Positions 12,346 to 25,153 of a stretch of DNA of 64,000 nt are shown one piece after another. The DNA lies in the NCBI RefSeq assembly GCF_964355755.1, contig NC_092670.1:41279795-41343794 (forward strand), given 5' to 3'. Origin of the DNA: Antedon mediterranea (taxonomy: Eukaryota > Echinodermata > Crinoidea > Comatulida > Antedonidae). Made by a program: the position numbers and the translations under genes. How positions within the stretch are numbered: the stretch's first letter is position 1; every line of letters starts with the position of its first letter. The notes beneath the pieces are model-generated. The model ran no database searches. It worked only from the letters and a program-made list of their open reading frames with translations, and was not told the DNA's origin.

Positions 12346-13227
12346 TATACTAGACTTGCCCCAAGTCTGTATTGTTTTTTTTTTATTTATTTGTTTTTAT
12401 TTCGACCGCGATTTTTGTCTGAAAATCCCAAGTCTGTATTGTTTTTTTTAATTTATTTGTTTTTATTTCGACCGCGATTTTTGTCTGAAAATACAGACTT
12501 GTGAAACGTAGGTTATCATACCGTATTTGGCTATATGTAAATGTGGATTTCGAATCAACCAATGATCATTTTGTTTCAAAATGAAAAAGATCGAGTAGGC
12601 ACACGTACAGTGCTGAATGTACGATCGAGACTGTTAAAATATGAAATCGTGTTGCCAAGTTGTTTTGTTTATTAATTGTTTAGTGCTTAGCCTAGGCCTC
12701 CTCCGTAGGTCCTACTCAACTCGCACGTATGACCTGCCAAATAAAACGCCAACAAGGTAGGCCTACATAATACTGTACCACCACCGGCACACATAACAAC
12801 AGGATTCACACACAACAGACAGGGCTACACCACTACACAGAACAGGACAGGGTCTGGGTGCCCGTCTGGGTGGGAATTAAATCAAATTTTTCCGCGTAAT
12901 ATTAAATCAGGTAGATGTAAATTACTAATTAATCTCCCTGATTAAATTATCCATATAAAATCCTTTCTAGCCTTCAGAAACTGTCATCAATGTACCCATG
13001 GATTAAAGATTCTTTAATCCATGATGTACCCAAGTACACATTGTCTAAACGTAACATAGCGCATGCGTACCATCTTAGTTGTTGAGTATCTGAAATTCTG
13101 AAATATGAATATTAAAACGGTGTACGAGTGATTAGCCAATCGCATGCAGCTGAAACTAGTCAACCGGATAATCTATGCACCAAGAATTCTTGGTGTCAAA
13201 CCACGTGACTTTTGCGTGGTTCCCCCA
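12346..13227. mobile_element. Dispersed repeat element, copy A (left part)
   Basis: About 90-95% identical by eye to copy B at 14213-15030. Both start with ACTAGACTTGCCCCAAG, include a hairpin (AAGTCTGTATTG ... AAAATACAGACTT), a stretch with CCTGCCAAATAAAACGCCAA, and end near GTTTCCCCAG. Copy A has a ~68-bp tandem duplication of the hairpin arm (12360-12500) that copy B lacks. No coding sequence. The element continues after a foldback insertion as CAGACGGAGTATCC at 14185-14212. Related fragments lie at 24819-25012 and 31780-31945. Confidence 0.7.
12997..13023. mobile_element. 27-bp palindromic micro-insertion with 7-bp target duplication
   Basis: CATGGATTAAAGA-T-TCTTTAATCCATG is a perfect palindrome around one base. 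It is flanked by ATGTACC at 12990-12996 and 13024-13030. The paralogous copy B has a single ATGTACC and no palindrome (about 14829-14838), so this is an insertion. Confidence 0.8.
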
Positions 13228-14184
13228 GCCGGCCGCGATTTTTTTTTTCGTACATAAGTTGGGGACCCCTCATGAAACGTCACAAAATTCACATGAATAA
13301 TTCATCAGTTAAATTTTCTTGTTCCGTGTGCACCCAAGCGTATATAGCAACAAGAAGTGATTACACAAGTGCGGTACGATTCTAGGCCTATCTCCGCTGT
13401 TGTTGCGGCGTGCAATTTCATAGAAGAATAGCGGCGTTTTGTGTGGATTGTCGAAATAATCAGCCTTTAGTTTATGGTGTTTTTAATATAATTTATTACT
13501 AAAGAATTACGTGTTAAAATTATAGTTTCTATTAATACTATTAGGCCTAATTTAGTCTCTAAACCCATGTCTATTCTAGTAGTAGTAGCTGTGTGTGACG
13601 TGTGTGTGTTAGGTATGACCAAAGATTATAAGATAGTTACACTATCTTTGGTATGACACAATCCGAGTAATAAGTCAGCAAAATTAAACAATAAACATTA
13701 CACAAAAATACATTTTTTATTCTCGTGGGTCAAATCTTCCCATCTCATGTGTTCATATACGCGCATTTTTAAAGTTCCTTTGAGTACATGCATATTGTTT
13801 GATAATAAAATAGCAGAATTAAAAAAATACAGTACACAAAAATTATACACATTCTTTATTCTTGTGGGTCTAAGCTTTCTTTGGGCTATGTCCAATGAAT
13901 TACTACTTAGTTTAATGTCTTGCCTAGCTGTCGATTAGCCTCGACTCGACACATTTGGTGTGAAGAAGAGTGCGCGAAGGCAATCACGTGAATTGACTTA
14001 GAATCCTAGGCCTACTGTAGAAAGTATCGTAGCGCAGTAAGTTGTGACGTGTAATCACTTCTTGTTGCTATACGCTTGGGTGCACACGGAACAACAAATT
14101 TAACTGATGAATTATTCATGTTTATTTTGTGACGTTTCATGAGGGGTCCCCAACTTATGTACGAAAAAAAAAATCGCAGCCGGC
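13228..14184. mobile_element. 957-bp foldback element inside copy A
   Basis: About 165-bp terminal inverted repeats (13228-13395 and about 14020-14184) start GCCGGC(C/T)GCGATTTT and include the TACGCTTGGGTGCACACGG region. The ~620-bp interior has no convincing gene. The uninterrupted sequence CCCCAGACGGAG at 24813-24824 shows the empty site; the duplication appears to be only CA. Confidence 0.75.
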
Positions 14185-14212
14185 CAGACGGAGTATCCAA
14201 ACTCAAGTAATA

Positions 14213-15030
14213 CACTAGACTTGCCCCAAGCCTGTATTGTTTTTTTTTTTTATTTATTTGTTTTTATTTCGACCGCGATTTTTGTCTGAAAATACAGACT
14301 TGTGAAACACGTATAGAAATCGATTTGCAGACCGCAAACATCCGATAAGAATGACGTAGGTTATCATACCGTATTTGGCTATATGGGGCGGGTGGTATGT
14401 AAATATGGATTTCGAATCAACCAATGATCATTTTGTTTAAAAATGAAAAAGATCGAGTTAGGCCTACGTACAGTGCTGAATGTACGATCGAGACTGTTAA
14501 AATATGAAATCGTGTTGCCAAGTTGTTCTGTTTATTAATTGTTTAGTCCTTAGCCTAGGCCTCCTTCGTAGGTCCTACTCAACTCGCACGTATGACCTGC
14601 CAAATAAAACGCCAATAAGGTAGGCCTACATAATACCACCACCGGCACACAACAGGATTCACACACAACAGACAGGGCTATACACCACTACACAGAACAG
14701 GACAGGGTCTGGGTGGGAATTAAATCAAATTATCTCCGCGTAATATTAAATCAGGGAGATGTAAATTACATCTCCCTGATTAAATGATCCATATAAAATC
14801 CTTTCTAGCCTTCAGAAACTTTCATCAATGTACCCACTACACATTGTCTAAACGTAACATAGCGCATGCGTACCATCTTAGTTGTTGAGTCTTTGAAATT
14901 CTAAAATATGAATATTAAAACGGTGTACGAGTGAGTAGCCAATCGCATGCAGCTGAAACTAGTCAACCGGATAATCTATGCACCAAGAATTCTTGGTGTC
15001 AAACCACGTGACTTTTGCGTGTTTCCCCAG
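14213..15030. mobile_element. Dispersed repeat element, copy B (left part)
   Basis: Direct-orientation partner of copy A. It ends at GTTTCCCCAG (15021-15030), where the giant foldback is inserted. The element resumes at 24819 after a second GTTTCCCCAG. Confidence 0.7.
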
Positions 15031-15269
15031 GTATATAAACTATACCATACTGGCGAGTAAATCATGTTTTACTTTTTAAACCTCGCAACGTCTGGTTGAA
15101 AAGGCTACTCGGACCAATAATTTCTATTAGCCTAGGGGTTATTGCGATTTGGACGTTTCTGATTGGCTGTAGCCATGGACTATATTGATTAACACTGTTC
15201 TGATTGGTTGTAGCTTTGAATACATCTTCTCGGAACTCGTCCTTAATACAATAGCAATTTAGCACAGTG

Positions 15270-16690
15270 TTTTACTATATAACCAGATAAATAATAGGAA
15301 ACATTTAATAATTTGATAAATGACATTTAAATAGCAATTTAGGTAAATGTCTTTTGAAATGAAATTAAATAAATTATAACCAATTTAGTTAGAGTAAAAC
15401 ACAATGATAAAGAATAGGAAACATTTAATAATATGATAAATTACATTTACATAGCAATTTAGCACTGTGTTTTACTATAACCAATTTGGTTAGAGTAAAA
15501 CACAATGATAAAGAATAAGAAACATTTAATAACATGATAAATGACATTTAGCCATTTAGCACTGTGTTTTACTATAACCAATTTGGTTAGAGTAAAGCAC
15601 AATGATAAAGAATAGGAAACATTTAATAACATGATAAATGACATTCACATAGCAATTTACCACTGTGTTTTACTATAACCAATCAGATTAGAGTAAAACA
15701 CAATGATAAAGAATAGGAAACATTTAATAATATGATATATAACATTTACATAGCAATTTAGCACTGTGTTTTACTATAACCAATTTGATTAGAGTAAAAC
15801 ACAACGATAAAGAATAGGAAACATTTAATAACATGATAAATTACATTTACATAGCAATTTATCACTGTGTTTTACTATAACCAATTTGGTTAGAGTAAAA
15901 CACAATGATAAAGAATAGGAAACATTTAATAATATGATAAATTACATTTACATAGCAATTTATCACTGTGTTTTACTATAACCAATTTGGTTAGAGTAAA
16001 ACACAATGATAAAGAATAAGAAACATTTAATAACATGATAAATGACATTTACATAGCAATTTAGCACTGTGTTTTACTATAACCAATTTGGTTAGAGTAA
16101 AGCACAATGATAAAGAATAGGAAACATTTAATAACATGATAAATGACATTTACATAGCAATTTAGCACTGTGTTTTACTATAACCAATTTGATTAGAGTA
16201 AAACTCAACGATAAAGAATAGGAAACATTTAATAACATGATAAATTACATTTACATAGCAATTTATCACTGTGTTTTACTATAACCAATTTGGTTAGAGT
16301 AAAACACAATGATAAAGAATAGGAAACATTTAATAATATGATAAATTACATTTACATAGCAATTTATCACTGTGTTTTACTATAACCAATTTGGTTAGAG
16401 TAAAACACAATGATAAAGAATAGGAATTTAATAATATGATATATAACATTTACATAGCAATTTAGCACTGTGTTTTACTATAACCAATTTGGTTATGGTA
16501 AAGCACAATGATAAAGAATAGGAAACATTTAAAAATATGATAAATGACATTCACATAGCAATTTAGCACTGTGTTTTACTATACCAATTTGATTAGAGTA
16601 AAACACAATGATAAAGAATATGAAACATTTAATAATATGATAAATTGCTAGCACTGTGTTTTACTATACCAATTTAGTTTTGGATAAAGA
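15270..16690 (-). repeat. Left arm array of palindromic ~101-bp satellite, about 14 units
   Basis: Each unit contains an inverted repeat with arms close to GTGTTTTACTATAACCAA and its complement around a single base, followed by a ~60-bp AT-rich spacer. Orientation is opposite to the right arm. Confidence 0.9.
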
Positions 16691-17067
16691 ATATGAATTT
16701 AAAGAATGGATATAATATGATATGATACAATATGATTTTCTCCCAATTAGTAAGACATTTTGGAATACTGCGTGCGTAGTGCACCTAACAAGATCATGTT
16801 CGCTATTTAAAACTCACATTTTAAAACCGTAAACGCATAAATTTGCGGACATACTCGTAAAACACACTTCCAGAGATTTAATAATTTTAACAGTACTACA
16901 AAATCCATAATATAAAGTAGTATAGATTTGTACAAAAAGAGCAGAACAATTAAATTAACTGTCATTACATCTACTGAACTGTCTCATTACATCTACTGAA
17001 AAATTCATCGCGATGAATTTATTTATAATACACCAATCAGATCACACGCAATTAGTATGGAATGCCA

Positions 17068-17997
17068 GTTTAGGCGATGATAAAATCGCGTCGATGATGC
17101 AATGAAAATTGCGTCGATGTGATGAAAATTGCGTCGATGAATATAGTATTGATGTAATGATGTGATGAACATTGCGTCGATGAAAATTGCGTCGATGTAA
17201 TGAAAATTGCGTTAATGTGATGAAAATTGCGTCGATGAAAATTGCGTCGATGAAAACTGCATCGATGAAAACTGCATCGATGAAAAAAAAAATAATTTTC
17301 ATCGATGCAGTTTTCATCGATGAAAATTGCGATCTCCCTGCCGGTATGATTTGAATATGATGTCATGGATGCTGGACATCTGGATTTTATGTACTGAACT
17401 GGTGGATTAACGGAAGCAATTAGCTAGAAGATATAATGTGTCCGAAAGGACAATAATGGATCCATTGCTAAAATGTGTTGACAATAAATCACTAAAATGT
17501 TAATCAGTGCATATATTTCAACATTGTTTTAGTGCGCGATCACTGTGCGCTTGTCTATAACGCGCGCTAGCGCAAGCGGTAAACATGTTTATCATATCAA
17601 AATATTCAGAAACCGTCAATTTTTAGCAACATAATAACATTATTAACATCATTATTAACATCATCATTTACTTTACTAGTAGTCATTTTCATCATTGATT
17701 GAATTAAAACCATTTGGAATTTTTATAATCAATTAAATTCATCACATCAATTTTCATCGATGCAGTTTTCATCGACGCAATTTTCATCGATGCAGTTTTC
17801 ATCGACGCAATTTTCATCGATGCAGTTTTCATCGACGCAATTTTCATCGACGCAATTTTCATCGATGCAATTTTCATCGACGCAATGTAAATTGCGTCGA
17901 CGCAATCTACATTGCATCGACGCAATCTACATTGCGTCGATGCAATTTTCATCGACGCAATTTCATCATCGACGCAATTTTTATCATCGCCAAAAAC
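17068..17997. mobile_element. Nested foldback with 15-bp tandem repeats in its arms
   Basis: The left arm (17073-17330) and right arm (17740-17991) consist of a 15-bp unit, AATTTTCATCGACGC, or its complement, with CGATGCAG variants. Both arms begin GGCGATGATAAAA when read inward. The ~400-bp centre is unique. Open frames (repeated MKIAS/STQFS-type peptides) arise only because the period is a multiple of three. Confidence 0.75.
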
Positions 17998-18267
17998 TTG
18001 TGTAAAACGGCGTTCCAGAAGTGACGAATCGCATATTCGCCGTTTATTGTTGAGGCGCGTAAACAGTGTGCGCAATGCACGTTTTCTTCCCATGACGAGA
18101 CGAATCGATATTCGACTCTTCGTGTGACGAATAATCGTCAAATTATAATTAATATAATTAATTAATGAAATAAGATACGCAGTTGATGTTTGCATCAATT
18201 GTTCTTTAGAATAAATACTTTCGAAATACAAAACAAAAAATGTGTGGTGAGTGACGATATGTTCAAT

Positions 18268-18302
18268 CATGGACCTATAAATTACTAATTTATAGGTCCA
18301 TG
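18268..18302. mobile_element. 35-bp palindromic micro-insertion
   Basis: Arms of 17 bases (CATGGACCTATAAATTA and its complement) around a single C. Flanking 7-mers are GTTCAAT (18261-18267) and ATTCAAT (18303-18309), six of seven matching. Confidence 0.65.
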
Positions 18303-18649
18303 ATTCAATATCTGTAGCTTCAATTCAAACATAATGTAACAGAAAATTTGAAGCGTAAAAAACGTTCGTTTACACAACACTTTTTTTTTATACTTTATTA
18401 TTGATTATTATATTATACAGGAATACTATTTATTTCCTCATTTCTACCCAAGAATAAACAATTTTTGGATACAAAACTTTATGTGAATTACATTACCAAA
18501 ATATTAAAACGAGGATAAAAAAACATCGCGTAAAATACTCGTACTCAAAAGCTTCTGAAATTTGTAAATATATGTCATGAAAAAGAAATTTGACATTCCC
18601 AATAATTTTTTTTGGCAAAAATGTAATATATGAAACATACAATTTACAT

Positions 18650-19244
18650 AGTTTATCATTGTTTTTTATTAGAACCAATATGGTTACACAGTTAAACATA
18701 GTGATAAAGAATAGATACTTGTTAGGTTACTACCCTACCCTCTAGTTTGAAGCGACATTATAAATTCATCGAGAAAAAAAACGTATCGTATTCAGAAACG
18801 TTTGACATTTTGTATAGATATGTTCAATAAGACAAAACAAATTATAAATTTCAAGACAAATCGATGATTTCCATTATTTGCATTTCACAAAATTCACACT
18901 TATGAAAGACCATACATTTTCAACATTTCCTTTTTTCTGTGTACCGAGTTTAGAAACTTTTTGAATACCAGACGTATTTTTTTGTGATGCTTTTTCATTT
19001 GAATTGTAGTATAAAATGTCATTGAAACGAGATAAAAATCATACAAGACATGTTATAATAGGTTGCTCTATATACATAACAAAATTAGTTCTTTTTTTTG
19101 GTAAGAAACGCCAATGAAGTAGAAAGTTATTTCAGATGTAGTGTGCATTTATACGTCATTAATAGTAGGCCTAAAATATAATATTAAATATTATAAAGAA
19201 TATCAAACATTTTATGTTATGAAAAATAAAATTGACATATAAGT
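18650..19244. repeat. Diverged partial copy of the ~560-bp foldback
   Basis: Carries the same ordered motifs as the two elements that follow (a GTTAAACA.AGTGATAAAGAAT block, TAGTTTGAAGCGA, AAAACGTATCGTATTC, TATGTTCAATA) but with rearranged and missing parts. Confidence 0.55.
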
Positions 19245-19810
19245 TTATCATTGTGTTTTACTTAACCATTTTGGTTAAAAGTTAAACACAGTGAGTGATA
19301 AAGAATAGAACTGTTTTAGTTTATTTAACCCTAACCCTAGTTTGAAGCGATCACATATTTAATATTCATCGCTAAAAATACGTATCGTCTTGAAAAACGT
19401 TTGATATTTGGTAGATATGTTCAATATAGGTTCTTACATCTATAATGCAAAAGAAATATCCTAATAGTTTTATTTTGATTTCTGAGAATCATCAATGAAG
19501 TAAAAATGTGTTGGAAATGTATTGTCTTTCATAAGTGTAAATGTTTAGAAATGCAAATTATTAAAATCACGAATTTGTCTTGAAACTTTTATTTTTTGTT
19601 TGTTTTATAGACGTAAGAACCTATTGAACATTTTATTTACCAAATTTCAAATGTTTCTGAATACGATACGTATTTTTTCGCGATGAATTAAGTATGTGAT
19701 CGCTTCAAACTAGGGTTAGAGTTATATAACCTAAAACAGTGTCTATTCTTTATCATTGTGTTTAACTGTGTAACCAAATTGGTTCTGTAAAACAAGATGA
19801 TAAACTATGT
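19245..19810. mobile_element. ~560-bp foldback element, copy 1
   Basis: Inverted arms of roughly 200 bp. TAACCCTAGTTTGAAGCGAT near 19330 returns in complement near 19710, and GGTTCTTAC near 19430 returns as GTAAGAACC near 19614. The loop between is ~170 bp and noncoding. The outer ends resemble the 101-bp satellite palindrome (ACCA(A)TTTGGTT). Confidence 0.7.
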
Positions 19811-19869
19811 AACTTGTATTTATTATTATTACATTATATGTATCCTATAATGTAATATGAAAAATAAAA

Positions 19870-20440
19870 TGTACATAGTTTATCATTGTGTTGTACTAAA
19901 ACCAATTTGGTTAAAAGTTAAACACAGTGTTAAAGAATGAACTGTTAGGTTATTTAACCCTAACCCTAGTTTGAAGCGATCACATACTTAATTCATCGAT
20001 AAAAATACGTATCATCTTAAAAAACGTTTGAAATTTGGTACATGTTCAATATAGGTTCTTACATCTATAATGTAAAAGAAATATCATAATTTGTTTTATT
20101 TTGATTTCTGGGAATCATCAATGAAGTAAAAATGTGTTGGAAAATGTATGGTATTTCATAAGTGTACATTTTTAGAAATGCAAATTATTAAAATCACGAA
20201 TTTTTTTGTGAAATTTATATTTTTTGTTTGTTTTATAGACGTAAGAACCTATTAAACATATCTAACAAATTTCAAAAGTTTCTAAATACGAGACGTACTT
20301 TTTCGCGATGAATTTATTATGTCGCTTCAAACTAGGGTTAGGGTTATATAACCTAAAACAGTATCTATTCTTTATCACTGTGTTAACTGTGTCACCAAAT
20401 TGGTTCTGTAAAACAAGATGATAAACTATGTAACTTTATT
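19870..20440. mobile_element. ~560-bp foldback element, copy 2
   Basis: Second copy in the same orientation, with the same arms and loop and scattered substitutions. It ends next to the right-arm satellite array. Confidence 0.7.
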
Positions 20441-20559
20441 ATATTATTACATTATATGTATCCTATTCTTTTCATAACGTTTAGATAATAAGATATGTTT
20501 AATATAATATTTTGCTATGTAAATAATATCATATAATAAATGTTTCATTATCATTGTGT

Positions 20560-23500
20560 TTTACTGTAACCAAATTGGCTATAGTAAAACACAATACTAA
20601 ATTTGTATGTAAATGTATCATATTATTATATGTTTCCTATTCTTAATTTGTGTTTTACTGTATCCAGCACAGTGCTAAATATCATTTATCATAGTTAAAA
20701 TGTTTTACTCTAACCAAATTGGTTATAGTAAAACACAGTGATAAATTACTATGTAAATGTCATTTATCATATTATTAAATGTTTCATATTCTTTATCATT
20801 GTGCTTTACTCTAATCAAATTGGTTATAGTAAAACACAGTGCTAAATTTCTATGTGAATGTCATTTATCATGTTATTAAATGTTTCCTATTCTTTATCAT
20901 TGTGTTTTACTCTAACCAAATTGGTTATAGTAAAACACAGTGCTAAATTGCTATGTAATGACATTTATCATATTATTAAATGTTTCCTATTCTATATCAT
21001 TGTGCTTTACCACAACCAAATTGGTTATAGTAAAACATTGTGCTAAATTGCTAGCTATGTAAATAATCATTATTATTAAATGTTTCCTATTCTTTGTCAT
21101 TGTGTTTTACTCTAACCAAATTGGTTATAATAAAACACAGTGCTAAATTGCTATGTAATGACATTTATCATATTATTCAATGTTTCCTATTCTATATCAT
21201 TGTGCTTTACCATAACCAAATTGGTTATAGTAAAATATGGTGCTAAATTGCTATGTAAATAATCATTATTATTAAATGTTTCCTATTCTATATCATTGTG
21301 CTTTACCATAACCAAATTGGTTATAGTAAAACACAGTGATAAATTGCTATGTAAATGTCATTTATCATATTATTAAATGTTTCCTATTCTATATCATTGT
21401 GTTTTACCATAACCAAATTGGTTATAGTAAAACACAGTGATAAATTGCTATGTAAATGTCATTTATCATATTATTAAATGTTTCCTATTCTATATCATTG
21501 TGTTTTACTATAACCAAATTGGTTATAGTAAAACACAGTGCTAAATTGCTATGTAAATAATCATTATTATTAAATATTTCCTATTCTTTATCATTGTGTT
21601 TTACTCTAACCAAATTGGTTATAGTAAAACACAGTGCTAAATTGCTATGTAATGACATTTATCATATTATTAAATGTTTCCTATTCTATATCATTGTGCT
21701 TTACCACAACCAAATTGGTTATAGTAAAACATTGTGCTAAATTGCTAGCTATGTAAATAATCATTATTATTAAATGTTTCCTATTCTTTGTCATTGTGTT
21801 TTACTCTAACCAAATTGGTTATAATAAAACACAGTGCTAAATTGCTATGTAATGACATTTATCATATTATTCAATGTTTCCTATTCTATATCATTGTGCT
21901 TTACCATAACCAAATTGGTTATAGTAAAATATGGTGCTAAATTGCTATGTAAATAATCATTATTATTAAATGTTTCCTATTCTATATCATTGTGCTTTAC
22001 CATAACCAAATTGGTTATAGTAAAACACAGTGATAAATTGCTATGTAAATGTCATTTATCATATTATTAAATGTTTCCTATTCTATATCATTGTGTTTTA
22101 CCATAACCAAATTGGTTATAGTAAAACACAGTGATAAATTGCTATGTAAATGTCATTTATCATATTATTAAATGTTTCCTATTCTATATCATTGTGTTTT
22201 ACTATAACCAAATTGGTTATAGTAAAACACAGTGCTAAATTGCTATGTAAATAATCATTATTATTAAATATTTCCTATTCTTTATCATTGTGTTTTACTC
22301 TAACCAAATTGGTTATAGTAAAACACAGTGCTAAATTGCTATGTAAATGTCATATATCATATTATTAAATTCCTATTCTTTATCATTCTGCTTTACTTTA
22401 ACCAAATTGGTTATAGTAAAACACAGTGCTAAATTGCTATGTAAATGTCATTTATCATATTATTAAGTGTTTCCTATTCTTTATCATTGTGTTTTACTTT
22501 AACCAAATTGGTTATAGTAAAACACAGTGCTAAATTGCTATGTAAATGTCATTTATCAAATTATTAAATGTTTCCTATTCTATATCATTGTGTTTTACTC
22601 TAACTAAATTGGTTATAGTAAAACACAGTGCTAAATTGCTATGTGAATGTCATATATCATATTATTAAATGTTTCCTATTCTTTATCATTGTGTTTTACT
22701 ATAACCAAATTGGTTATAGTAAAACACAGTGCTAAATTGCTATGTAAATAAGTATTATTAAATGTTTCCTATTCTTTATCATTGTGTTTTACTCTAACCA
22801 AATTGGTTATAGTAAAACACAGTGATAAATTGCTATGTAAATGTCATTTATCATATTATTAAATGTTTCCTATTCTATATCATTGTGTTTTACTATAACC
22901 AAATTGGTTATAGTAAAACACAGTGCTAAATTGCTATGTAAATAATCATTATTATTAAATATTTCCTATTCTTTATCATTGTGTTTTACTCTAACCAAAT
23001 TGGTTATAGTAAAACACAGTGCTAAATTGCTATGTAAATGTCATATATCATATTATTAAATTCCTATTCTTTATCATTCTGCTTTACTTTAACCAAATTG
23101 GTTATAGTAAAACACAGTGCTAAATTGCTATGTAAATGTCATTTATCATATTATTAAGTGTTTCCTATTCTTTATCATTGTGTTTTACTTTAACCAAATT
23201 GGTTATAGTAAAACACAGTGCTAAATTGCTATGTAAATGTCATTTATCAAATTATTAAATGTTTCCTATTCTATATCATTGTGTTTTACTCTAACTAAAT
23301 TGGTTATAGTAAAACACAGTGCTAAATTGCTATGTGAATGTCATATATCATATTATTAAATGTTTCCTATTCTTTATCATTGTGTTTTACTATAACCAAA
23401 TTGGTTATAGTAAAACACAGTGCTAAATTGCTATGTAAATAATTATTATTAAATGTTTCCTATTCTTTATCATTGTGTTTTACTCTAACCAAATTGGTTA

Positions 23501-24420
23501 TAGTAAAACACAGTGATAAATTGCTATGTAAATGTCATTTATCATATTATTAAATGTTTCCTATTCTATATCATTGTGTTTTACTATAACCAAATTGGTT
23601 ATAGTAAAACACAGTGCTAAATTGCTATGTAAATAATAATTATTATTAAATATTTCCTATTCTTTATCATTGTGTTTTACTCTAACCAAATTGGTTATAG
23701 TAAAACACAGTGCTAAATTGCTATGTAAATGTCATATATCATATTATTAAATTCCTATTCTTTATCATTCTGCTTTACTTTAACCAAATTGGTTATAGTA
23801 AAACACAGTGCTAAATTGCTATGTAAATGTCATTTATCATATTATTAAGTGTTTCCTATTCTTTATCATTGTGTTTTACTTTAACCAAATTGGTTTTAGT
23901 AAAACACAGTGCTAAATTGCTATGTAAATGTCATTTATCAAATTATTAAATGTTTCCTATTCTATATCATTGTGTTTTACTCTAACCAAATTGGTTATAG
24001 TAAAACACAGTGCTAAATTGCTATGTGAATGTCATATATCATATTATTAAATGTTTCCTATTCTTTATCATTGTGTTTTACTCTAACCAAATTGGTTATA
24101 GTAAAACACAGTGCTAAATTGCTATGTAAATGTCATATATCATATTATTAAATTCCTATTCTTTATCATTCTGCTTTACTTTAACCAAATTGTTTATAGT
24201 AAAACACAGTGCTAAATTGCTATGTAAATGTCATTTATCATATTATTAAATGTTGCCTATTCTATATCATTGTGTTTTACTCTAACCAAATTGGTTATAG
24301 TAAAACACAGTGATAAATTGCTATGTAATGACATTTATCATATTATTAAATGTTTCCTATTCTTTATCATTGTGTTTTACTCTAACCAAATTGGTTATTG
24401 TAAAACACAGTATATTTTAC
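20560..24420 (+). repeat. Right arm array of palindromic 101-bp satellite, about 38 units, with higher-order repeats
   Basis: The period is 101 bp (for example CCTATTCT at 21383 and 21484). Blocks of about seven units repeat with a 692-694-bp period. The variant TATCATTCTGCTTTACTTT occurs near 22380, 23072 and 23764, and the CTTTGTCATTGTG variant near 21092 and 21786. Confidence 0.9.
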
Positions 24421-24818
24421 CTCAACAACATCGCCGCAAAATTGTTTATACGTTTATTTTGATTGGCTAACTAAAGTACGGTCTAATGAATATTGATATC
24501 AGAAGATTCCCTAGCTTAGTGAAAAAATTTTATTACCAAAAATATGCTGATTACGTCACTACCGGAAGTTGTAGTCTAGCATGATGCAGACGCAATTGAT
24601 TATGTACGTTTGTTAAACATATAAAAAGCTGTAAATTACCACAAAACGACAATAGGAAAGAATTCAAAGAAATGCCCTACGTGTTCAAAATCATTGTTTT
24701 AATATAGTCTGTATGTATAACTAACAATTGACCTTGTGGAAGAGCGTATACATTTAATTTAAAGTAAAACATGATTTACTCGCCAATTTGGTATAGGATA
24801 TATAGCTCGTTTCCCCAG

Positions 24819-25153
24819 ACGGAGTATCCAAACTCAAGTAATACACGTATGAAACGCCATATGTGCAAAAATATTTATATTTTTACTAATACAGTATTAA
24901 GAAAAAACTCCGTCTGGAGCCCAGACTAGTAATACACGTATGAAACGCCATATGTCCAAAAATATTTATATTTTTACTAATAATATTAAGAAAAAACTCC
25001 GTCTGGAGCCCAGACTAGTTTAGTCTTATATACGTCACCTTTATTGATCTCGAAAATGTTATGTTTAGCGCCCTCAATTTTAATAAAACCAGCCTTTAAA
25101 ACTTGTGTCGTTGTTGTTTCGCATGTTACTATGTTGTACTGTACTACTAGAAA
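24819..25153. mobile_element. Right part of copy B, then UQCC2 upstream region
   Basis: From 24819 the dispersed element resumes (ACGGAGTATCCAAACTC). A ~107-bp unit ending CTCCGTCTGGAGCCCAGACT is duplicated in tandem up to about 25018. 25019-25153 is the short upstream region and 5' UTR of UQCC2; I see no clear core promoter. An ETS-like ACCGGAAGT at 24561-24569 lies inside the foldback element, about 590 bp upstream of the start codon. Confidence 0.55.

Larger units (their letters stand above)
15031..24808. mobile_element. 9.8-kb giant foldback element
   Basis: Flanked by the 10-bp direct repeat GTTTCCCCAG (15021-15030 and 24809-24818). The ends are inverted repeats: GGCGAGTAAATCATGTTTTA near 15053-15072 matches the complement of 24768-24787, with TATACC and TATATA further out. 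Behind each end lies an array of the same 101-bp unit in opposite orientation (about 14 units left, 38 right). The ~3.9-kb centre holds three further foldbacks. No transposase or other protein is visible. Foldback elements with tandemly repeated arms are known from Drosophila (FB) and sea urchin (TU); this resembles them in design, but relationship is inference. Confidence 0.7.

Noticed and set aside
17042-18270. Open frames with repeated MKIAS, STQFS or FIDAI peptides
   Set aside because: They arise from the 15-bp tandem repeats of a foldback element and occur on both strands.
19325-19984. Telomere-like CCCTAACCCTA
   Set aside because: Only two to three hexamers, inside each copy of the ~560-bp foldback, and the complement occurs in the other arm.
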